Assembly: GCA_038874075.1 (NCBI GenBank)
Contig: JAVZDD010000023.1
Location: 1 to 9,038 of the forward strand
From: Jingweiarchaeum tengchongense
GTDB lineage: Archaea > Nanobdellota > Nanobdellia > Jingweiarchaeales > Jingweiarchaeaceae
Length of the DNA stretch: 9,038 bases
Direction of reading: 5' to 3'
The notes under the pieces are model-generated. The model made no database searches, was not told the origin of the DNA, and saw only the letters and a list, made by a program, of their open reading frames with translations. Of the stretch, positions 1-6,715 are shown in pieces (position 1 is the first letter of the stretch; every line of letters begins with the position of its first letter). Position numbers and translations under genes: made by a program.

Positions 1-335
1 CAGTTGTAACAATCGATCATTTTAAACCTGACATTGATCTCGAAGAATCCATTGGCTTTGTAAGGCTAAAGGTTGGCGATAAAATCTTTGAAAATCATGA
101 AGTATTTGCGAATTTGAGAAAGGTGAAAGTTGAAGATCCGCACATCACATTTGAAAAATCCGGTAACACTGTAACGATAAAGGCAGAAAAGCCAGCCTTT
201 GGTGTGAGGATAACGACTGGAAAAGATGAGATACTCGAAGATAACTTTTTTGCAATATCTCCTAATCATCCAAAGCGGATAAAAGTGCCTAAATCCGATT
301 TTAAGATACTCAGTGTATACGATTTTCTGAAATGA
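1..335 (+). CDS. C-terminal end of a GH2-type beta-mannosidase (5' partial)
   Basis: The reading frame is open from the left edge (first complete codon at base 3) to a TGA at 333-335, so this is the 3' end of a longer gene, about 110 residues visible. The translation is an all-beta pattern: a segment ending GFVRLKVGDKIF, then KVKVEDPHITFEKSGNTVTI, then EDNFFAISPNHPKRIKV and the tail FKILSVYDFLK. This order matches the last Ig-like domain of GH2 beta-mannosidases, where a strand pair is followed by a 'DN-F-F-P' turn and a short C-terminal tail; human MANBA ends in a similar way (established knowledge, from memory). Those enzymes remove terminal beta-1,4-mannose. The catalytic TIM barrel lies outside the window, so activity cannot be judged. 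The following gene starts inside this stop codon, suggesting translational coupling. A C-terminal sandwich of another GH2 enzyme is the main alternative. Confidence 0.68.
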   Translation, partial: VVTIDHFKPDIDLEESIGFVRLKVGDKIFENHEVFANLRKVKVEDPHITFEKSGNTVTIKAEKPAFGVRITTGKDEILEDNFFAISPNHPKRIKVPKSDFKILSVYDFLK

Positions 336-694
336 AAAGACCGCTTATGGTAGCATTTTTATCCAACATGCGAGCCGTTTTTGCCTTTAAAGACAAAGGT
401 GATCCTGAAACAAGTTCAGGAGATGACAAACACAAGTTCAGAAGAATGGAGAAGAATAAGAGCACGGAAATTGAAACAATAAAGTTTGACACAGGACACT
501 TAAAACAGAAAATAAAAACAAAAGTGAAGTCAAGAGATGAAAACAGTAAATTAAAAGTGATAGATCTTTTTGGTAATGAAACTCCATTGATTTCATCTAA
601 TGGAACTATTGATCTTGTCGTTAAAAACATTCCAATTTATCTTGAAACAAATAACGACCTTGTTATAAAAACGCTTGAGAAAACTAGAAGGTGA
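332..694 (+). CDS. Small chimeric protein; probable remnant of a glycosidase C-terminal domain with a repeat-derived N terminus
   Basis: This 120-residue frame starts with ATG at 332 in a 4-base ATGA overlap with the upstream gene and stops at 692-694, inside the ribosome binding site of the GH38 gene. Residues 1 to about 40 do not look like a folded domain, and they include DPETSSG, the translation of a palindromic REP-like repeat (see 401-450). Residues 40-75 are rich in Lys, Glu and Thr. Residues 76-105 (VIDLFGNETPL, then alternating polar and hydrophobic residues to NIPIYLE) resemble the final strands of the small beta-sandwich that ends many clan GH-A glycosidases, where a 'D-x-x-GN-E' turn precedes a closing 'P-Y' strand. 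I infer a gene remnant whose 5' part was deleted or replaced by repeat DNA, retained because its translation bridges two mannosidase genes. It has no catalytic domain. It could instead be a genuine small protein of unknown function. Confidence 0.5.
   Translation: MKRPLMVAFLSNMRAVFAFKDKGDPETSSGDDKHKFRRMEKNKSTEIETIKFDTGHLKQKIKTKVKSRDENSKLKVIDLFGNETPLISSNGTIDLVVKNIPIYLETNNDLVIKTLEKTRR
401..450 (+). repeat. REP-like palindromic element inside a coding frame
   Basis: TCCTGAA (403-409) and TTCAGGA (415-421) form a perfect 7-bp stem around a 5-base loop. The ten bases ACAAGTTCAG occur twice, at 410-419 and 432-441, each followed by a purine-rich GA-containing stretch, giving an imperfect 22-base periodicity. 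Dispersed elements built around a GATCCTGAAACAAGTTCAGG core are familiar from many bacterial genomes, where they show up in translations as PETSSG or, on the other strand, PELVSG (recalled, not searched). The true element may be longer and begin near 355, since the flanking sequence also reads as low-complexity filler. Its boundaries cannot be set without other copies. Confidence 0.45.
686..694 (+). promoter_or_regulatory. Ribosome binding site of the GH38 gene
   Basis: AGAAGGTGA ends 8 bases before the ATG at 703 and includes the TGA stop of the preceding small frame. Termination of that frame would leave ribosomes at this site, which favours coupled translation and fixes the GH38 start. Confidence 0.7.
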
Positions 695-702
695 ATTAGC
701 CT

Positions 703-3126
703 ATGTTGCAATTAAATAAGAAATGGAATTTATACGTAATTCATCACAGTCATACAGATGTTGGTTACACAGATAGGCAAGAAAGAATTGAGGAATACCA
801 TGCAGATTTCATAAGACAAGCGGTAGAGATACTTAATAAAATCCATTCTGGCGAGGAAAAAGCATGGAAAGGATTTAAATGGAACTGTGAAGGATTTTGG
901 GGAGTTGAACAGTTCTTAAAGTTTGCTGATTCAAAGTTGCTTGAAAGATTCGAATATTACGTAAAAAACGGAGATATAGGCATATCTGCAAATTACCTTA
1001 ATCTAACTGAACTTATAAACTTCGATGTGCTGAAAGATGAGATAAAAAAAGCCTTTGAATATGGAGAGTCTCTGAGAATAAAATTAGATTCCGCCATGAC
1101 AGCAGACATAAATGGATACAGTTGGGGATATGCTGATGCTTTACTGGATAATGGCGTTGAAAATCTTTTTTCATGTATACACACACACCATGGCATGTTT
1201 CCTCTGACAAAGCAAAGACCTTTCTGGTGGGAAGGGCAAAGTGGAAACAAATTACTAGTTTGGATTGGAGAACATTACATGTTTGGCAATGAACTCGGTC
1301 TTATAGAAGGGCAGGAATTCAGTTACATGATTCATGACGAATCTAAGCCACAAAACAAAAAAGAAATCGAAGAAAGAACTCGAAATAGAATTCTTGGATA
1401 TTTACAACAACTTGAATCAGAAAATTATCCATACGATTTTGTTCCGGTGATGGTATCAGGCGTTTTAACAGATAATGCTCCGCCAAATGGAAAAATAATG
1501 GATTTCATAAACAAGTGGGATGAAAAAAATGGAGATGTTGTAAACATAAAGATGGTAACGTTGAGCGAATTTTTCAAAATACTGAGATCACAAAGAGTTG
1601 ACATCCCAACTTATAAAGGAGATTGGACTGATTGGTGGGCTGATGGAATGGGATCAACACCTGGTATTGTGAAACTTTTCAGAGATGCTCAAAGGAAATG
1701 GGTTCTTTGCAAGACTTTGGATCCTGAAAACAAATTCGGAGATAAGAAGATTATGGCTGAAGTTGCCAATGATTTAACGTTGTATTCTGAGCATACATGG
1801 GGATATTCAGCATCTGTTTTAGAGCCTTGGGACACCATGACAAATATCGTTGATTTAAGAAAATCTGCTTACGCGATAAATGCTCATGAAAAGATTTACA
1901 GGAATTTTGACAAGATAATGAAAAGTAAATCAGAAGTGCTTGTAAATCCAGATATGCCTTTGACATTTAAGGTAATAAACTCTTTTGATCATAAAATATC
2001 TGATCTGGCAAAGTTGTATATCTATGACTGGGAAAGAATAGGAGATGTAGAGGTTATTGAAGAAAAAAGTGGGAAAGTGCTCCCATCTCAAGTAGATAGA
2101 GTTGCAAGAGGACTTGAAGTCAATGTTTTCATTTCTTTAGATGCCAAAGAAGAAAAGATATTGGTAATACATCCTTTAAAAACAATAGAGCAAACTATTT
2201 TGGTGAGTAATACCCCACTGAAGGGAGCAGAAGGAATTTACGATTTCAAATCTATTTTCGATTGTGAAAGTCTTGTATTTAGTCCATCCAGAATTGAATC
2301 CCCCTTTTTTAGGTTGGAATATAAGATAAATGAAGGAATAACATCTTGGATCGATAAAACAGATGGTACGGAACTTCTGCGAGAAGATAGAAAATACAAC
2401 GCATTTACTCCTATATATGAGGTGACTCCCGTTACCACTAACATAGTAGAAGAAAGAAGAAGGATGGGCAGAAACAGAAATAACTTTCATACTAAAAGAT
2501 ATCAAGGTAGATTGATAAATGCTGATTTGATCTCAAGTGGAAATCTGTTTTTAAAAGCCAAATTTGAATATGAAATAAAAGGAACAAAATATTTTGCTTT
2601 GATCATAACCGCTTATAAAGATATCCCACGAGTGGATATCTCTTTAAGAATTAACAAAGAAAGTGTTTGGGAGCCAGAAAATTTGTATGTTGCTTTACCA
2701 TTTAGAATATCGCCCGTTCAAACCTTGTGGATAGAAAAAACAGGTTGCATTTTGCGACCTGGGATAGACCAAATACCCGGAACGAATATGGACTTTTATT
2801 GTATTCAAGATGGATTATCATATATTTCAAAACAAAAGGGACTAATCGTAGCAACACCAGACGTACCATTAATCCATCTTGGCACGTTAGAAAAGCATGA
2901 GATAGAATTATGCAATGGAAATGACATTCAACATAACGACGATCAACTTTATTCGTGGCTTATGAATAATTTCTGGGAAACGAATTTTAAAGCCACAACA
3001 GGAGGATTTTATGAATTCAACTACCATATCTCTTGTTCGAAAGAATTCAGTGATCCTCAAGAGGCAATACAAAGTTGCAAAATGATGAATACGGGAGTGC
3101 AAGTCGTCAGAATAAAAAAATTGTAG
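703..3126 (+). CDS. Glycoside hydrolase family 38-like alpha-mannosidase, cytoplasmic
   Basis: The 807-residue product should hydrolyse alpha-mannosides with retention at a metal-dependent site. The N-terminal catalytic domain (about 8-290) opens with HSHTDVGYTDRQ: H15, H17 and D19 form the HxHxD motif that supplies metal ligands in GH38, although the usual GW is GY. TADINGYSWGY places D135 where the catalytic nucleophile is expected. SGVLTDNAPPN (D257) lies in the acid/base region. SEHTWG gives H364 as a candidate final zinc ligand. A helical segment follows WWADGMG, and residues from about 410 form beta-rich GH38 C-terminal domains, with FRLEYKINEGITSWIDKTDG near 536-555. There is no signal peptide or membrane segment, so action is cytoplasmic. 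Its length is below that of the roughly 1,000-residue classical bacterial enzymes and the motifs are divergent, so the bond specificity is open. The MFS gene follows after 13 bases. Confidence 0.85.
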   Translation: MLQLNKKWNLYVIHHSHTDVGYTDRQERIEEYHADFIRQAVEILNKIHSGEEKAWKGFKWNCEGFWGVEQFLKFADSKLLERFEYYVKNGDIGISANYLNLTELINFDVLKDEIKKAFEYGESLRIKLDSAMTADINGYSWGYADALLDNGVENLFSCIHTHHGMFPLTKQRPFWWEGQSGNKLLVWIGEHYMFGNELGLIEGQEFSYMIHDESKPQNKKEIEERTRNRILGYLQQLESENYPYDFVPVMVSGVLTDNAPPNGKIMDFINKWDEKNGDVVNIKMVTLSEFFKILRSQRVDIPTYKGDWTDWWADGMGSTPGIVKLFRDAQRKWVLCKTLDPENKFGDKKIMAEVANDLTLYSEHTWGYSASVLEPWDTMTNIVDLRKSAYAINAHEKIYRNFDKIMKSKSEVLVNPDMPLTFKVINSFDHKISDLAKLYIYDWERIGDVEVIEEKSGKVLPSQVDRVARGLEVNVFISLDAKEEKILVIHPLKTIEQTILVSNTPLKGAEGIYDFKSIFDCESLVFSPSRIESPFFRLEYKINEGITSWIDKTDGTELLREDRKYNAFTPIYEVTPVTTNIVEERRRMGRNRNNFHTKRYQGRLINADLISSGNLFLKAKFEYEIKGTKYFALIITAYKDIPRVDISLRINKESVWEPENLYVALPFRISPVQTLWIEKTGCILRPGIDQIPGTNMDFYCIQDGLSYISKQKGLIVATPDVPLIHLGTLEKHEIELCNGNDIQHNDDQLYSWLMNNFWETNFKATTGGFYEFNYHISCSKEFSDPQEAIQSCKMMNTGVQVVRIKKL

Positions 3127-3139
3127 AGGTTGTGCATAG

Positions 3140-4387
3140 ATGTTGAATGAGCTTCAAAAATCTCATGCCAGAAAGATATCGATAATAGAAGGTTCTGTTT
3201 CAGCTGTTTGGGGTTCTTTCACAGGTGGTAATTATCTTACAGGCCTTTTCATATGGCTTGGAGCTGGGCCAATTTCTATCTCTTTGTATGGAGCATCAGG
3301 GCCGTTGGCAAATGTCATCCAACCATTCTTTTTAGCACTCTTAGGTCGTAGTGTCACGAACAAGAAAAAGTTCATCATAATTTCTGTTGCTCTTTTTAAG
3401 CCTTTATTTTTCATTCTTGTTCTTACATCTTTGATAAATAGCGGATTAAAAGTATGGATTGCTTTAGCCGTCTTGTTTTTCTTTCAAATTGTGTCATCGA
3501 TGGCAGGCCCTGTTTGGACAAGATGGATGACAGATATTGTAGGTCGAGAAATTTATGGTAAATATTTTGGTCTTAGAAATCTCATAACACAAATCGTTGC
3601 TGCAGCGTCAACTTTGTTAGCTGGATATTTGCTTGATATATGGGGAAAAGGATTCTGGGCTTTTTTATTTGTTTTTGTAATAGGTTCAGTTTTCGGCTTG
3701 TTAGATATTCTTGCTTTTATGCATCAAGACGATGAATCTTTACCGAATATAAAATTAATCAATTATCATGTTTTTCCGGATCTTTTGAAAATACCAACAA
3801 ATTACAGAAAATACATGATTTCAATCATGGTATGGATCTTTACGATGAATATCTTTGGACCATACGCGACAGTTATGATGATAAGTGAATTTAAGTATAA
3901 TTATGCGATTCTTGGATTGTTATCAGTAGTTTCATCATTAGCGGTAGCTGTATTCCAACCAATTTTTGGGAAATTGGGTGATAAATTTGGGAACTTTAAA
4001 GTGCTTAGATACACTTTAACAATTCAAACAATGCTTAACGTAGGATGGATTTTAGCAGTTCCAAGCATGTACTACATGATACCCTTTCAATTGATCTTAG
4101 GAATAATAGGAACAGCTGGGACAGGTTTAATTTCTTCCAATTTTCTTATGGAAATTGTGCCTAGTTTTGGTAAGACAGAAGCATTTGCCATTTACGCGAG
4201 CATCACAAATTTGGCAGCTTTTGGAGGGAATATGATTTCTGGTTTTCTTTTTCTTCTTTTTTCACGGATACATTTTAAGTTCATAATCTGGAATTTTGAT
4301 GCATACAGATTTGTTTTTATGATTTCTGTTTTGGCATCGGTTATTACCCTATATAATTTTTTAAGATTAAAAATGGCAAGTTATTAG
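3140..4387 (+). CDS. Major facilitator superfamily transporter, probably for sugars or short glycans
   Basis: The 415-residue product is strongly hydrophobic with about twelve predicted membrane helices, in two groups of six (roughly 20-195 and 225-410) split by a polar loop around 200-222. Features typical of MFS proteins are GKLGDKFGNFK at 277-287, a motif-A-like loop between helices 8 and 9 in the second half, and the segment TDIVGREIYGKYFGLRN (to N147) in the first half, resembling the conserved GRYFG-type loop of one MFS subgroup. It acts in the inner membrane as a secondary carrier. Lying between a cytoplasmic GH38 gene and an exported GH92 gene, it most likely imports mannose or manno-oligosaccharides, but the substrate is inferred from context only. 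Start: TAGAGGTTG lies 7-8 bases before the ATG. The next gene's ribosome site overlaps its stop codon. Confidence 0.82.
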   Translation: MLNELQKSHARKISIIEGSVSAVWGSFTGGNYLTGLFIWLGAGPISISLYGASGPLANVIQPFFLALLGRSVTNKKKFIIISVALFKPLFFILVLTSLINSGLKVWIALAVLFFFQIVSSMAGPVWTRWMTDIVGREIYGKYFGLRNLITQIVAAASTLLAGYLLDIWGKGFWAFLFVFVIGSVFGLLDILAFMHQDDESLPNIKLINYHVFPDLLKIPTNYRKYMISIMVWIFTMNIFGPYATVMMISEFKYNYAILGLLSVVSSLAVAVFQPIFGKLGDKFGNFKVLRYTLTIQTMLNVGWILAVPSMYYMIPFQLILGIIGTAGTGLISSNFLMEIVPSFGKTEAFAIYASITNLAAFGGNMISGFLFLLFSRIHFKFIIWNFDAYRFVFMISVLASVITLYNFLRLKMASY

Positions 4388-4391
4388 GAGG
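4386..4391 (+). promoter_or_regulatory. Ribosome binding site that decides the GH92 start
   Basis: A perfect AGGAGG begins inside the stop region of the transporter gene. It is one base from an ATG at 4393, too close for initiation, and ten bases from the in-frame ATG at 4402. The latter is therefore preferred, and it also gives a cleaner signal peptide beginning MTKSIRF. Confidence 0.75.
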
Positions 4392-4401
4392 AATGATAGT
4401 T

Positions 4402-6669
4402 ATGACTAAATCGATAAGATTTTTGTTTATAACTTTACTTGTATGCTTTTTTCCATCCATCTTACTGGCTTCTTCCAAAAATGTCTTACAGTATGTTGAT
4501 CCTTTTATTGGAACAGGTGGAAGTGGACATACTTTCCCAGGTGCGACCTTTCCCTTCGGAATGGTGCAAGTGAGCCCTGATACTGGTACAGAGGGATGGA
4601 ATCATTGTTCTGGATATGATTATACTGATCATACCATAGAAGGATTTAGCGTGACTCATCTAAATGGTACAGGGGCAGCAGACGGTGGGAATGTGATGTT
4701 GGCACCTGTTTTGGATATTCAACAAATAACTCCATTTTTTCTTATGAACTACAAAATGCCATTTCAACATAGTAATGAAGTTGTGAGTCCAGGTTATTAT
4801 TCGGTGATTCTTAACAATGGAATCAAGGCAGAATTGACGTGCACAAAATGGGTTGCTTTTGAACAATATTTTTTCCCTTCAACGGTTTCTACAGCTGGAT
4901 TCATTTTGAATTTATCTCATATAATTGGAGATAATTTTAATGATGCGTGGGCAAAAGTTGTTTCCGATTCAGAAATAGATGGATATATTAAAGGCGGACT
5001 TTTCTGCGCAGCAACAAGAACACATGTCGTTTATTTTTATATGAAATTTTCAATTCCTATTAAAGAAACGAAAATATGGGAAGGGCTTAAAATATTAAGT
5101 AACGAATCCACTATTACTCTTTCTAAAAATTACTTATTATTACCAATGGGCGGAATTTACCTTGACTTTGATACAAAGAACAATGAAAAAGTTGGCGTTA
5201 AAATTGCTTTGTCTTATACGAGTATAAATGAAGCCGCTAAAAACATGTCAACTGCTTCAAATTTAGATTTTGATGGTGCGTTAAAAAAGGCTGAAAATGC
5301 CTGGGCAAATTACCTTGAAAAGATAACCATTTCTTCGTCAAATACAAATAATCTCAAAAAATTTTACACAGCGTTGTACCACACAGCGATAGATCCAAGC
5401 TTATTTTCTAATGCAGATGGTACTTATATAGGACCAAATGATCACGTTTATTCTTCAACTTATCCTCATTACACTACTTTTTCGTTATGGGATACATTCA
5501 GAGCTGAAAATCCATTGTTAACCATCATTGATCCTGAAATGGAAGTGAATGAGATACGAAGCTTGGTAGATATTTATAAAGAAGGTGGTTGGTTACCGAA
5601 ATGGTATGAAACAAATACCTATACGAATTGCATGATCGGTTCACCTGCAGATAATGTTATAGCCGAAGCTATTGTTGACCACTTAAAAGGATTTAATCTC
5701 GATATTGCCTATCAAGCTATAAGAAAAGATGCTTTTGTTCAAGGTATAAATCATGGAAGAAGAAGCTTAGGCTTGTATGTAAAATTTGGGTATATTCCAG
5801 ACAATCTCGCCAATCAAGCAACTTCAAAAACTTTAGAATATGCTTTTAATGATTTTTGTGTTGCTGAAGCGGCAAAGGTTGTAGGAAAAGACGAAGATTA
5901 CAAAACACTTATAAAGAGATCTGAAAATTGGAGGAATGTTTTTGATCAAAATCTCGGTTTTGTAACAGGTCGAAATTCAGATGGAAAATGGATAGAACAA
6001 AATTTTGATCCAGTTTATGGTAATTATCCTTTCTTTACGGAAGGTAATGCATGGCAATGGACTTTTTCTGTGACACCTGATATATACGGTTTAATTAAAG
6101 CACTTGGTGGAATCTCTCAATTTGATAAAAAGCTCGATGAACTGTTTTCTAATAATTCTGAAATTTCTGGTCCCCCTGATATAACAGGTTGTATTGGACA
6201 AGCAGCTTTAGGTAATGAACCTTCACAGAGATTACCTTATCTTTATATTTACGGAGATCAACCATGGAAGACACAAAAAATTGTTAGATATGCAATGGAT
6301 CATGTCTATGGTACAGGTCCTAATGGTCTTCCTGGTAATGATGATTGTGGAGAAATATCGTCATGGTTTGTTTTTAGTGCTATGGGGTTTTACCCTGAAC
6401 CACCATTACCTTATTATTTCATCGGTTCTCCTTTATTCTCAAAGATTCAAATCCATCTACCAAATGGAAATACTTTTACAGTTATAGCAGAAAAAAATAA
6501 CAAAGATAATATTTACGTTCAATCTGCTTACCTAAATGGTAAAAAAATAAACAGATCTTGGATAACTTATGATGAAATAGAAAAAGGTGGAACATTGAAA
6601 CTTGTAATGGGTAATAAGCCAAATGAACAATTTGGAATGGAGCATTTTCCCAATCTGTTTTCTTCGTAA
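4402..6669 (+). CDS. Exported glycoside hydrolase family 92 exo-alpha-mannosidase
   Basis: The product (755 residues from 4402) is a full-length GH92 enzyme; the family consists of calcium-dependent inverting exo-alpha-mannosidases. A signal peptide is clear: basic MTKSIR, a hydrophobic core to about residue 20, and likely cleavage near LLA-SS at 23. There is no lipobox Cys, so it is probably released to the periplasm-like space or outside. The N-terminal sandwich starts YVDPFIGTGGSGHTFPGA and continues with FPFGMVQVSPDT and SVTHLNGTGAADGG. The alpha/alpha barrel carries CMIGSPADNVIAEA, TEGNAWQW (E547, the expected general acid), GNEPSQR (604-610) and GNDDCGEISSW (D647 and D648, near the expected base residues). 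The C terminus has the family pattern YVQSAYLNGKKI. Odd points: Q609-R610 where I recall two His in many members, and TPD where VPHD is common. Bond preference (alpha-1,2, 1,3, 1,4 or 1,6) cannot be read. Confidence 0.92.
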   Translation: MTKSIRFLFITLLVCFFPSILLASSKNVLQYVDPFIGTGGSGHTFPGATFPFGMVQVSPDTGTEGWNHCSGYDYTDHTIEGFSVTHLNGTGAADGGNVMLAPVLDIQQITPFFLMNYKMPFQHSNEVVSPGYYSVILNNGIKAELTCTKWVAFEQYFFPSTVSTAGFILNLSHIIGDNFNDAWAKVVSDSEIDGYIKGGLFCAATRTHVVYFYMKFSIPIKETKIWEGLKILSNESTITLSKNYLLLPMGGIYLDFDTKNNEKVGVKIALSYTSINEAAKNMSTASNLDFDGALKKAENAWANYLEKITISSSNTNNLKKFYTALYHTAIDPSLFSNADGTYIGPNDHVYSSTYPHYTTFSLWDTFRAENPLLTIIDPEMEVNEIRSLVDIYKEGGWLPKWYETNTYTNCMIGSPADNVIAEAIVDHLKGFNLDIAYQAIRKDAFVQGINHGRRSLGLYVKFGYIPDNLANQATSKTLEYAFNDFCVAEAAKVVGKDEDYKTLIKRSENWRNVFDQNLGFVTGRNSDGKWIEQNFDPVYGNYPFFTEGNAWQWTFSVTPDIYGLIKALGGISQFDKKLDELFSNNSEISGPPDITGCIGQAALGNEPSQRLPYLYIYGDQPWKTQKIVRYAMDHVYGTGPNGLPGNDDCGEISSWFVFSAMGFYPEPPLPYYFIGSPLFSKIQIHLPNGNTFTVIAEKNNKDNIYVQSAYLNGKKINRSWITYDEIEKGGTLKLVMGNKPNEQFGMEHFPNLFSS

Positions 6670-6698
6670 CTTTTAGTGAAGTTTTAAACATAATATGC

Positions 6699-6707
6699 GG
6701 GGAGATG
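6699..6707 (+). promoter_or_regulatory. Ribosome binding site of the first oxidoreductase gene
   Basis: GGGGAGATG lies 8-11 bases before the ATG at 6716 and downstream of another in-frame ATG at 6695. It therefore supports 6716 as the start. The ATG at 6695 has no good purine-rich site in front of it. Confidence 0.65.
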
Positions 6708-6715
6708 ATTTAAAT

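Noticed and set aside
310..630. A 106-codon reverse-strand frame opposite the small chimeric gene
   Set aside because: It lies wholly opposite a forward frame that is coupled to both neighbours, its SPELVSGSP segment is just the repeat read backwards, and no ribosome site precedes it.
1180..1192. Short CA dinucleotide run
   Set aside because: It simply encodes the IHTHHG segment of the GH38 catalytic domain and is too short to count as a microsatellite of interest.
2300..2310. Run of five C then six T inside the GH38 gene as a possible slippage site
   Set aside because: The frame continues cleanly through it with family-like sequence on both sides, and there is no overlapping alternative frame.
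2176..2505. A 109-codon reverse-strand frame
   Set aside because: It is antisense within the conserved C-terminal region of the GH38 gene, with no ribosome site and no recognisable domain.
4393..4401. Upstream ATG as the GH92 start
   Set aside because: It is only one base from AGGAGG; the ATG at 4402 has ideal spacing and gives a normal signal peptide.
6670..6715. Possible promoter in the gap after the GH92 gene
   Set aside because: TAATAT-like bases are present, but there is no convincing -35 partner, and such words are expected by chance in AT-rich DNA.
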